Shown piece after piece: positions 13,915 to 19,902 of a DNA stretch of 19,902 nucleotides. Under the pieces are notes generated by a model that saw only the letters and a program-made list of their open reading frames with translations, was not told the origin of the DNA and ran no database searches. The translations under genes were made by a program, and so were the position numbers. The stretch's first letter is position 1. Every line of letters begins with the position of its first letter. Origin of the DNA: Gammaproteobacteria bacterium (GTDB lineage Bacteria; Pseudomonadota; Gammaproteobacteria; HK1); assembly GCA_022822245.1 (NCBI GenBank), contig JAJECB010000135.1, forward strand, positions 1 to 19,902, given 5' to 3'.

Positions 13915-13920
13915 GCGTAG
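13669..13920 (+). pseudogene. N-terminal remnant of a group II intron reverse transcriptase/maturase
   Basis: The frame from ATG 13669 carries the segment typical of the leader of intron-encoded proteins: PANKGRQRPAEPVEPRAGAE, then STRRAQKRASVSQAADRIRQ and AAKGNPDER. In intact proteins this continues into 'F-T-A-L-L-H-H-I' and the RT domains. Here an apparent small deletion after DER shifts the frame: the +1 frame reads LHHIMVPVLEEER. The remnant then ends at copy C. No catalytic YADD region remains. Confidence 0.7.
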
Positions 13921-13948
13921 GATTTCGCCCGCTACCGGAACGGACCCC
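13915..13948 (-). repeat. terminal-repeat-like motif, copy C (inverted)
   Basis: Read on the minus strand it gives GGGGTCCGTTCCGGTAGCGG then GCGAAATCCTACGC. It has the GGGG start and TACGC inner end seen in Tn3-family terminal repeats. It forms an inverted pair with copy B, bounding a ~660-bp segment that holds the intron remnant. Confidence 0.7.
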
Positions 13949-14065
13949 TACATGTCCCATTGAGCCTTCAGTGGCTCCAGACCTACATCGCAGTAAATTT
14001 CGCCCGACGGGCGACCGGGATTAGGGGACAATCCCTACATCCACGAACGAATGGGGGAGTCCACA

Positions 14066-16525
14066 ATGAGACTGGTCCTCGCAGTGCTCGCCGCGACCGC
14101 CCTGCTCGCGGCGGTTCAAGTGCGTGCCGGCGCGCTGGCGCCGGCCCCGGAGATCATCGCCGAGTACGACCGCAGCTTCATCGAACGCTCCGGCGCCCAG
14201 ACGTTCGGCGAGATGCTCGACACGGGCATCATCCGTTACTTCTTCACCGGAGGGCGCAACCTTCTCGTCCTGGTGAACGGGCGGCCTTACGCAACGACCG
14301 CACACAACCTGGACTCCCTGCCGCTCTCGGCGGTCGAGCGCATCGAGGTGCTGAGAGCCGAGAGCCTGGGGACGCTCGGGGGCCACGCCGCGGTACGTGG
14401 TGCATTCAACCTCGTGCTGAGGAAGGATCTGGACGGCGTCGACGTGCGCGCCGTCGCCCGGTTGCCGAGCCGCGACGGCGGCGACGCGCGCCAGGGCAGC
14501 GCCGTTTGGGGCGGCGCGGTCGGCGCCGGCGGACACATGAGCGTCGGTGTCGATGTCCTCGACCGCCAGGAGATCGAGGGCCGGACCCGCGAGCACAGCC
14601 GCTCGGCGTGGGAGGAGGGCGGGAGCTTCGCCGACGCGAGGAACGTGAGCGTCGGCGGCAACACCGTCTACATCTTCGACACGAGCGAGGGCGAGCTGAG
14701 GTCCGTGGCGCTCGGCGATTGCGACCCGGTGGACGGCTACACCGGCCCGCTCGGCAACCCGCCGGGGATCGTCTCGGGCGACAAGGGTTGCGGGTACGCC
14801 TACGGCAACGACTGGTGGGACAGCGCGAGCTACGACCAGAGGAACGCGATCCTGAACCTCGACCACCCGGTCGGAGAGGGCGCCGAGCTCCACGTGGACG
14901 CAAACGTCACGCAGGGACGCTCGGCGTTCCGTTACGCGCCGTCGGTCGATGTCTTCTACATCGCCCCAAGCCCGGGCCTGCTCGACGACATCAACGATGC
15001 GGCGCGCGAGGCCGACCCGACGTTCGAGGCGGAGCGAACGGACTTCTTCGCGGTCGGACACCGCTTCATCGGCCACGGCAACCGGGACTGGAGGACGAAC
15101 TTCGAAGAGCACGACTTCACGGCAAGCGTCGAGGGCCGGCTCGCCGAAGACCTCGGCTACGACGCGCGAATCAGCGCCTACTGGCTCGACGGCTCGGTGT
15201 CCGGCGATACCTTCGTCGACGCCGGGAGGATCAGGGATCTGATCCTGAGGGGATGGTACGACCTGGGCAATCCGGAGTCGGAGGATCCGAACCACCAGGC
15301 AGCGATCCGGGAGAGCAGCCTGACCGAGGAGGAGGACTTCGGGGGGAGGCGCCTGGAGGCGCGTCTCGCGCTCGAGGGCACCGGTCCCGGCATCGGCAGG
15401 CGCGGCACGGCGTGGACTGCGGGGGTCGAACTCGCCAACGTGGAGAACCACCGCCTGCTGGAGTTCCGAGGGGTAAGCGACGGCCGGATCCTCGACGTGA
15501 ACGACGTGCTCGGGTCGGGTGGCACCAGCTACGCCGGCGAGCGCGATGCGGCGGGGGCCTTCGCCGAGGTGCTCCTGCCCCTCGGCGACACCGTGGAGTT
15601 GAGGGCCGCGGCACGGGCCGACGAGTACGATGACGTCGGCGGGCTGCGCGCGGGACGCCTCGGGGCCGTGTACCGCCCGAGCGACATCGTGGCGCTGCGC
15701 GCTTCGTGGAGCACGGGCGACCAGGCACCGTCCATGCATCACCTGCACAGCACCGCGGCGCAGGACCACCCCTATGTCCCCTGCGTCCCGGATATCGACG
15801 AGCCGCCGCCGCGCGAGTGCGACACGACGAACTACCGGCAGGTGACGCGGGAGACGACCGGCAACCCCGACCTCGAGCCGTCGGGATCGCATAGACGCTC
15901 CATCGGCGCCGAGGCCCGCAGCGGGCCGTTCTACGTCGTCGCCGACTGGTACTGGCTCAAGACCTCGGATCTGCCGGGCCAACTCGACGCCACCTGGGCG
16001 ATGCTGAACCTCCCCGAGTGCCCGCCGGGCGGCGGCAGCGACTGCATCGAGCGTAGGGCCGGAGACATCACCATCCACGACCGCTACGCGAACATCGTCG
16101 ATACCGAGGTCTCGGGAGCCAACACCCGGTTCGGGGCCCGTGCCGAGACCGGCTGGGGCTTCGTCGCGATGCGCGGGTTCTGGCGCTACGTCGCCAAGAG
16201 CGAGCCGTACGAGCTTCCGCGCAATGCCGTGCGCATCGTGACCTCGGCCGGGCGCGGCGACCTCACCGCCTTCTGGGCATTCAACTACCGCGACGAGATC
16301 GAGAACCGGCGGGGCGACGGACGGTTCGGGTCCTGGACCGGCCACGACCTGACGCTCGACTGGAGAGAGCCGTTCGGGCTCGAGGACACGCGGTTGACCT
16401 CGGGCGTGTACAACGTCACCGACGCGATGCTCTCCACGAACACCGCGAACCCCTCCGTGACCGACGGGCCGCGCGCGGCCGGCTGGGGACGCACCTTCTT
16501 CGCAACCCTCAACGTGCTGTTCTGA
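14066..16525 (+). CDS. TonB-dependent outer-membrane receptor with a compact plug
   Basis: An 819-residue protein. ATG 14066 was chosen because GGGGGAG lies 6 bp upstream and the signal peptide begins there (LVLAVLAATALLAAVQVRAG). The plug (about residues 25-115) keeps GRNLLVLVNGRPY, SAVERIEVLRAES and the AVRGAFNLVLRKD end, but is shorter than the usual ~120-150 residues. The barrel follows with paired Cys in predicted extracellular loops (e.g. CVPDIDEPPPREC, ECPPGGGSDC), the NPDLEPSGSH signature common near the C-terminus, and a terminal Phe (NVLF). It imports a ligand using TonB-ExbBD energy. The substrate is unknown; no transporter partner is adjacent. No obvious TonB box was seen. Confidence 0.92.
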   Translation: MRLVLAVLAATALLAAVQVRAGALAPAPEIIAEYDRSFIERSGAQTFGEMLDTGIIRYFFTGGRNLLVLVNGRPYATTAHNLDSLPLSAVERIEVLRAESLGTLGGHAAVRGAFNLVLRKDLDGVDVRAVARLPSRDGGDARQGSAVWGGAVGAGGHMSVGVDVLDRQEIEGRTREHSRSAWEEGGSFADARNVSVGGNTVYIFDTSEGELRSVALGDCDPVDGYTGPLGNPPGIVSGDKGCGYAYGNDWWDSASYDQRNAILNLDHPVGEGAELHVDANVTQGRSAFRYAPSVDVFYIAPSPGLLDDINDAAREADPTFEAERTDFFAVGHRFIGHGNRDWRTNFEEHDFTASVEGRLAEDLGYDARISAYWLDGSVSGDTFVDAGRIRDLILRGWYDLGNPESEDPNHQAAIRESSLTEEEDFGGRRLEARLALEGTGPGIGRRGTAWTAGVELANVENHRLLEFRGVSDGRILDVNDVLGSGGTSYAGERDAAGAFAEVLLPLGDTVELRAAARADEYDDVGGLRAGRLGAVYRPSDIVALRASWSTGDQAPSMHHLHSTAAQDHPYVPCVPDIDEPPPRECDTTNYRQVTRETTGNPDLEPSGSHRRSIGAEARSGPFYVVADWYWLKTSDLPGQLDATWAMLNLPECPPGGGSDCIERRAGDITIHDRYANIVDTEVSGANTRFGARAETGWGFVAMRGFWRYVAKSEPYELPRNAVRIVTSAGRGDLTAFWAFNYRDEIENRRGDGRFGSWTGHDLTLDWREPFGLEDTRLTSGVYNVTDAMLSTNTANPSVTDGPRAAGWGRTFFATLNVLF

Positions 16526-16623
16526 GGTGCTTCGCGCCCGATGTCCACAAATGCCCATTTCCCGGAGTCGCGGCTCGCCATATGGGGTACACCAGGCACA
16601 ATCATTGAGACGACCGCCTCTCG

Positions 16624-16668
16624 TCAGGTCGGGATGCCGGCGTCGCGCAAGGCGGCATCCCGACCTGA
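16624..16668. repeat. perfect 16-bp inverted repeat (hairpin) between convergent genes
   Basis: Arms TCAGGTCGGGATGCCG / CGGCATCCCGACCTGA are separated by a 13-base loop. The hairpin lies about 100 bp after the TonB receptor stop. It could act as a bidirectional terminator although no T-run follows; it could also be a REP-like or recombination site. Confidence 0.7.
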
Positions 16669-16684
16669 GGACAGCTCATTCGCA

Positions 16685-16928
16685 GCCAATGTGAGCACGG
16701 GCCGATGATTGCGAGCACGTTCGCAAGGAGCGTGAGCATTCCGACTCCGCCAGTCGCAAACAATCCGAGCAGAAATCGCGGATGTTTGCGAGCACCGCGC
16801 TCGATGATTGCAAGTCGCTACACGTACCCGCCCCGAACCTGCGGGTGGGCTCGGCGATACTGCGCCCCACAGGCAGCCCGGGCGCCCGGAGGACTTCCTG
16901 GTTGCGCGCACGTCCATTGCGAGTACGT
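16685..16928 (+). mobile_element. putative remnant of an IS21-family end (degenerate TTGCGAGCAC repeats)
   Basis: Variants of TTGCGAGCAC occur near 16688 (AATGTGAGCACGG), 16708 (ATTGCGAGCACG), 16785 (TTTGCGAGCACC), 16806 (ATTGCAAGTCGC), 16902 (TTGCGCGCACG) and 16916 (ATTGCGAGTACG). Multiple short repeats with this core are characteristic of IS21-family termini. No istA/istB gene is present here. Confidence 0.4.
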
Positions 16929-16964
16929 GCAGGCTTCCGAAGCGCAGTAGTCCTGCGGCCGAGG

Positions 16965-17720
16965 TCAGAACGAGAATCGCGCCCCCACGGACAGTTCCCC
17001 GACTTCCACCTCGAGCTTGTCCTTGCCCAGGCCGGTGGGCGATGGGTCGGAGTACACATTGCCGTACTCAACCCGCCGATACAGAAGGTCGATCGCGATG
17101 TCGGGCGTCAGTTGAAACGCGATGCCCGCGCCGTAGCTGTAAGCGAGCTGATCATTGCCCGCGCCGGGAACGGTCGCGGCTCCGAAATCCGTCGTGAAGG
17201 CCAGGCTGTCCACTTCGACGGCTGCGTAGCCAATGCCGGCCTGCAAGAAGGGCGAAGCTCTCCCGCCTGTGTTGAGGTGGTAGGCGACGTTGAGCAGCAG
17301 GGACTGCATGGTGACATCGCCGCCGACATGGACGGGCAGGGTTACCGCATTGCCGCCAAACAGGTCGATGCCCGCGGGCACGTCCAAGACCGACGAGCCA
17401 TCCACATCTGAAGTCCGATGCGCGTACTCCACTTCCCACAGAAGTCCGTCAAGGAACAGCTCGGTGCCGACCGAAACGCCGAAAGAACCAGTGTTCTCGG
17501 TAGGGATGTCGGCCGTGACGATGCCGACTTCGTCCTCCGTCGTCACCTTCTCGGGCATCGTGTAACCCACGAAGGGCCGTACATGGAACCTGCGCTCCTC
17601 GTCAGCGCGCGATTCGACCGAGGCGAATCCGAGCGCGAGCAGGGCCACTCCCAAGGCCATAGGCCGAGACGCGATGGTCCCGACGATGGATCGGCGCGCC
17701 GATGGCCGACGGCTCTTCAT
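16965..17720 (-). CDS. outer-membrane beta-barrel protein (OmpW/opacity-like)
   Basis: A 251-residue protein. ATG 17720 is preferred over a TTG at 17735. A long basic n-region and hydrophobic segment (MALGVALLALGFASVESRA) form the signal peptide. The mature part alternates polar and hydrophobic residues in about eight strands: FHVRPFVGYTMPEK, GSFGVSVGTELF, LLWEVEYAHR, LLLNVAYHLN, SPFLQAGIGYAAVEV, YSYGAGIAFQL, IAIDLLYRRVEYG. It ends in ELSVGARFSF with the C-terminal Phe recognised by the BAM machinery. Small barrels of this type are porin-like or adhesive; the role is not determined. It converges on the TonB receptor. Confidence 0.85.
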   Translation of the reverse strand: MKSRRPSARRSIVGTIASRPMALGVALLALGFASVESRADEERRFHVRPFVGYTMPEKVTTEDEVGIVTADIPTENTGSFGVSVGTELFLDGLLWEVEYAHRTSDVDGSSVLDVPAGIDLFGGNAVTLPVHVGGDVTMQSLLLNVAYHLNTGGRASPFLQAGIGYAAVEVDSLAFTTDFGAATVPGAGNDQLAYSYGAGIAFQLTPDIAIDLLYRRVEYGNVYSDPSPTGLGKDKLEVEVGELSVGARFSF

Positions 17721-17899
17721 GCAAGTAAGGTGCAAGAGGCTGTTCCCTCAGTTCGTTTGCGCTTCGGCCACGTTTGGTGAGCGTCGAGTCTGGCCAGTTC
17801 GCAAGCCTCGACCAACCCAGTTGACGAAAGTCTGAGCGTAGTCCAGTGTCTTGGCAAGCTTAGGCGCACGACCGTCTTCCCTCCGATAATGGTAGGAGG
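17721..17899. other. upstream region of the barrel gene
   Basis: No gene is seen. It should carry the minus-strand promoter for the barrel gene. The plus-strand right side joins the ABC ATPase fragment. Confidence 0.3.
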
Positions 17900-18218
17900 A
17901 TCGGATCGGACCGCATCGTCGTGGTGAACCACAGCCGATTCGAGCAGGTCGCCGATCCCGCCGCCCTCTATGGGCGGCCAGCAACCTCCTTCGTCGCCGA
18001 CTTCATCGGAGAGTCCAACATCGTTCCACAGACCATCATGCGTGACGGCAGCGACTGGCGTTGGGAAAGCGCAGGAGGCCAGCGCCTGACCCCTGCCTGC
18101 CGACGCCGCACTCGTCGACGGCGCTCGGACCCACTTGGTCGTGTGTCCCGAGAAGCTTCGCATCGTCGACGTAGCGCCGGCAACTCGACCTCGCACTCTG
18201 TCCAGGCGCTTGGCGTAG
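17900..18218 (+). pseudogene. fragment of a PotA/CysA-type ABC transporter ATPase (C-terminal part, frameshifted)
   Basis: The first frame reads SDRIVVVNHSRFEQVADPAA and GRPATSFVADFIGESNIVPQ, matching the D-loop/H-loop-distal end of polyamine-type ABC ATPases ('DRI-x-V-M-x-x-G-R-x-x-Q-x-x-x-P-x-x-x-Y-x-x-P-x-x-x-F-V-A-x-F-I-G-x-x-N'). After a frameshift near 18,090 a second frame reads LVVCPEKLRIVDVAP, equivalent to the TOBE-domain 'VRPEKIRI' motif. It ends at TAG 18216-18218, inside copy D. The Walker A and B parts are absent. It is a dead gene, apparently cut by the mobile unit. Confidence 0.7.
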
Positions 18219-18246
18219 GACTTCACCCCCTACCGGAACGGATCCC
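18212..18246 (-). repeat. terminal-repeat-like motif, copy D (inverted)
   Basis: Read on the minus strand it begins GGGATCCGTTCCGGTAGGGG and continues GTGAAGTCCTACGCC. It is closest to copy A (12728), with which it forms an inverted pair 5.5 kb apart. It truncates the PotA-like fragment. Confidence 0.7.
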
Positions 18247-18323
18247 GACCTGGCGCTTTGGCCTGTTCGGAGCGGCAGGCGAGTCGTGCTGCTATGATGT
18301 GCTACATCCGCTACACTGATTGC

Positions 18324-18572
18324 ATGTTCCGGACCATTACTCAGCGGGAGCTGCGCAACGACTCTGCGGTCGTGCTGCGGGAAGTCCAAGCCGGCCAAAC
18401 GCTCATCGTCACCCGAAACGGCATGCCAGTTGCACAGCTTGGACCTGTTCCACCACGGCGATTCATACCGCGAGCGGTGCTCGCCGATGCTGCCAGACAC
18501 GCCCCTCGAGTCGATCTCGACAGATTCAGAAGCGACCTTGATGCGGTAGTCGACGAATGTATCGATGCCTGA
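18324..18572 (+). CDS. Phd/YefM-type antitoxin
   Basis: An 82-residue protein from ATG 18324. The N-terminus (MFRTITQRELRNDSAVVLREVQAG) and the following VTRNGMPVAQLGPVPP are the classic Phd/YefM DNA-binding domain. The acidic C-terminus (LDRFRSDLDAVVDECIDA) would bind and block the toxin. It overlaps the downstream PIN toxin by 8 bp. Autoregulation is usual for this family; the near-repeat GCTACATCCGCTACA just upstream (18301-18315) may be part of the operator. A longer frame to 18258 lacks the family's start. Confidence 0.9.
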   Translation: MFRTITQRELRNDSAVVLREVQAGQTLIVTRNGMPVAQLGPVPPRRFIPRAVLADAARHAPRVDLDRFRSDLDAVVDECIDA

Positions 18573-18966
18573 ACCAAGCCGAGGGGTGCTCGATACCTCC
18601 GTGGTCATCGATCACGACTTGATCGGCACCGGGTTGCTTCCGGACGAGTCCGCCATCACGTCCATTACCCTCGCCGAACTGGCTGCGGGGCCACACGCCA
18701 CGAATGACGACCAAGAGCGTGCGCGGCGTCAGGATCGTCTCCAATGGGCGGCTGCGACATGGGATCCGCTGCCCTTCGACGCGGACGCCGCTCGACTCTA
18801 CGCTCGCGTGTTTTCCGCCACGAAGGGCATCGGGCGCTCTAGCCGCACCCGCTTGGCGGATCTGCTCATTGCCGCTTGCGCAGTCGCCCACGGGTTGCCC
18901 CTCTACACCCGGAATCCAGGCGATTTTGCGGGCCTGGACCACCTCCTTGATGTGGTTGCTGTTTGA
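18565..18966 (+). CDS. vapC: VapC-type PIN-domain toxin
   Basis: A 133-residue PIN-domain ribonuclease. Acidic metal ligands are visible: Asp10 (GVLDTSVVID), Glu38 (ITLAELAAG), Asp99 (RTRLADLLIAACA) and Asp120 (YTRNPGDFAGL). The length is normal. VapC toxins cleave tRNA or rRNA and are held inactive by the cognate antitoxin encoded just upstream with an 8-bp overlap. The Phd-like antitoxin plus PIN toxin pairing is common. The module sits immediately outside copy D and may stabilise the region. Confidence 0.92.
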   Translation: MPEPSRGVLDTSVVIDHDLIGTGLLPDESAITSITLAELAAGPHATNDDQERARRQDRLQWAAATWDPLPFDADAARLYARVFSATKGIGRSSRTRLADLLIAACAVAHGLPLYTRNPGDFAGLDHLLDVVAV

Positions 18967-19144
18967 TGGCGGCCTCCGAATCAGCATGGACGCTGAAGAG
19001 CCCCCCGGGCGCGGATGCGAAGGGAGAGCGGCGAAGGGGCAATGGCCTTGCATGAGGCCGTAGCGTGCGCGCCTACAAGTGCCTCTCGTCATTTGCTGGC
19101 CATCGAGAAGGCGCGTCTCGAACGACTGGTCACTTCCGTGGCAG
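18967..19144. other. spacer after the toxin
   Basis: No gene or terminator was recognised in this 178-bp spacer between the toxin and the converging glutamine-synthetase fragment. Confidence 0.35.
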
Positions 19145-19315
19145 TCATGAGACCAGCGTGAATGCGAGTCCGACTGCGTCGTTGCGCTCCGCGCCGGACG
19201 CCGGCACCCACTTGCCGCGGAGTTGACCGTTCACGTCGACGATGAAGGCTTCGAGGACCTCGATCTCCGGATGGGCTGCAAAGAAGGTTCTGGCGTGTTG
19301 GACGGGATCAGGCAT
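19145..19315 (-). pseudogene. N-terminal fragment of a glutamine-synthetase-like protein (gamma-glutamylputrescine synthetase type)
   Basis: From ATG 19315 the 56-residue frame reads ARTFFAAHPEIEVLEAFIVD then VNGQLRGKWVPAS. This matches the beta-grasp N-terminus of glutamine synthetases, where 'D-x-N-G-x-x-R-G-K' is conserved; the AAHPEIE/EAFIVD form is typical of PuuA-like enzymes. After WVPAS the frame no longer matches and stops at TGA 19145-19147. A full enzyme is ~450 residues, so all catalytic residues are gone. With the nearby PotA-like fragment it suggests a former polyamine locus. Confidence 0.65.
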
Positions 19316-19325
19316 TGCGACGAGT

Positions 19326-19535
19326 TCAAACTTCGGTTCGAGGGGCGAGGGAGCGGTTCATCACGCGACCGGCAAGCAGGTACATGACGATGAAGACGAT
19401 GAGGCGGTAGATGACGGGCGAGCCCGGCGGAATGCAGATGAACGAGAAGCCGTCGCATCCGCGAAGACCGATCTCGTGGGCGATGCGGATGACGTCGTAG
19501 TCGCTCATGCCGATGGGTTCGGCCAGCTCGCCCAT
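19326..19535 (-). CDS. small unknown protein with one membrane segment
   Basis: A 69-residue frame from ATG 19535; a second ATG gives a start at MSDYDVIRIAH. The N-terminal half is soluble (DVIRIAHEIGLRGCDGFSFI). The segment VIYRLIVFIVMYLLAGRVM (residues 41-59) is a probable membrane helix. The short basic tail ends in APRTEV. Its stop lies 10 bp before the glutamine-synthetase fragment on the same strand. The longer frame to 19865 is Arg/Pro-rich and unlikely. No family was recognised. It may itself be a remnant. Confidence 0.4.
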   Translation of the reverse strand: MGELAEPIGMSDYDVIRIAHEIGLRGCDGFSFICIPPGSPVIYRLIVFIVMYLLAGRVMNRSLAPRTEV

Positions 19536-19777
19536 GATGTCGCCGGGGGTGGTGTCAGGAATTCCGTGTTTGGGCCGCCGTGGCCGGGTGCAGTCGACCC
19601 GGCCGTTGCCTGCCACTGTAGCAGTTCGGTGCGTAGGTGCCTGGTCTGCGTCCTCTCGGTCGCTCGAGGGCCGGCGTCGCAAAGGGGCACGGAGCGATAT
19701 CCACGGGCTGTCCAGGGGCGCGGGCCCCTCATTCGCCCGCGCGCGGGTGGGCCGGCGGTGTATATCGCGGCGCCCGG
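19536..19777. other. spacer before the transposase fragment
   Basis: No gene was recognised in this 242-bp spacer; it would include the right end of the transposase's insertion sequence if that were intact. No terminal repeat could be assigned. Confidence 0.3.
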
Positions 19778-19902
19778 TCACGACGCGTCGACCACAAAGC
19801 GCTCGCCGAAGCGGATGGCGAACTCCGGGCGCACCTGGTGCCAGTACAGCGGAGGCGCCCGCCACCCGAGCTTCAGGCGGCGCAGCGCCAAGTAAATCAG
19901 CT
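19778..19902 (-). pseudogene. C-terminal part of an IS256-like (mutator) transposase, running off the window
   Basis: The minus-strand frame from the window edge reads LIYLALRRLKLGWRAPPLYW and then HQVRPEFAIRFGERF before TGA 19778-19780. IS256-family transposases end with 'IYLA-x6-KW-x-x-x-I-x-x-W-x-x-A-L-N-x-F-A-I-x-F-x-x-R', which this follows closely. The body lies outside the window, so intactness cannot be judged. Confidence 0.55.

Larger units (their letters stand above)
16526..16964. other. convergent spacer with a perfect hairpin and IS21-like repeats
   Basis: This 439-bp stretch lies between the stops of the TonB receptor and the outer-membrane protein. It contains no convincing gene. 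It holds a 16-bp perfect inverted repeat (16624-16668) and a series of TTGCGAGCAC-like repeats (16685-16928). Confidence 0.55.

Noticed and set aside
13960..15633. 557-residue Arg-rich frame on the plus strand
   Set aside because: Out-of-frame shadow of the TonB receptor; the extreme Arg and Gly content is typical of shifted high-GC coding sequence.
14021..16558. 845-residue open frame on the minus strand
   Set aside because: It is an antisense shadow of the TonB receptor gene; high GC opens this frame. It has no domain and an Arg/Val/Asp-rich composition.
17717..18226. 169-residue minus-strand frame from copy D
   Set aside because: It is antisense to the PotA-like fragment, which matches a known family on the plus strand.

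Overview
The window is high-GC bacterial DNA with a Gram-negative gene set: a TonB-dependent receptor, a lipoprotein autotransporter protease, an eight-stranded-type outer-membrane barrel and several Sec signal peptides. Small genes resembling DUF1640 and a minimal tyrosine recombinase also fit an accessory region of a proteobacterium, probably a gammaproteobacterium. No rRNA, tRNA or CRISPR array was seen, so the taxonomy stays at that level.

Layout. Positions 1-5,860 hold small accessory genes: the tail of an unknown protein, an AAA+ ATPase preceded by two inverted repeats, a protein built from a duplicated 'FDT...AGF...QA' motif, a HicB-HicA toxin-antitoxin pair, and a compact operon of two unknown small proteins plus a 207-residue tyrosine recombinase. 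Two small membrane/coiled-coil genes follow, the second bracketed by a ~200-bp imperfect direct repeat. Positions 5,859-8,390 encode a NalP-like S8 protease autotransporter. About 1 kb without a convincing gene follows. At 9,468-11,081 lies a secreted HEAGH metalloprotease-like protein with two copies of a C-terminal beta domain. Directly behind it is a signal-peptide stub cut off where a decayed Tn3-family transposon begins: a TnpA N-terminal fragment divergent from an intact serine recombinase.

Positions 12,400-18,250 form a layered mobile region. Four copies of a ~30-bp motif (two direct, two inverted) resemble Tn3-family terminal inverted repeats. They enclose a small Cys-rich secreted protein, a truncated group II intron with the start of its reverse transcriptase, a TonB-dependent receptor, an IS21-like end, an outer-membrane barrel protein and a frameshifted PotA-type ABC ATPase fragment. 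The right end (18,250-19,902) holds a Phd/VapC toxin-antitoxin pair, a glutamine-synthetase N-terminal fragment, a small membrane protein and the C-terminus of an IS256-like transposase.

Overall this is an accessory island shaped by repeated insertion and decay. Surviving genes are mostly cell-surface or secreted proteins and stabilising toxin-antitoxin modules. The broken potA-like and glutamine-synthetase-like pieces suggest that a polyamine uptake/degradation locus once stood at the right side. The least explained parts are the minimal recombinase operon with its repeat-flanked small genes, and the nested inverted-repeat structure at 12.7-18.2 kb.
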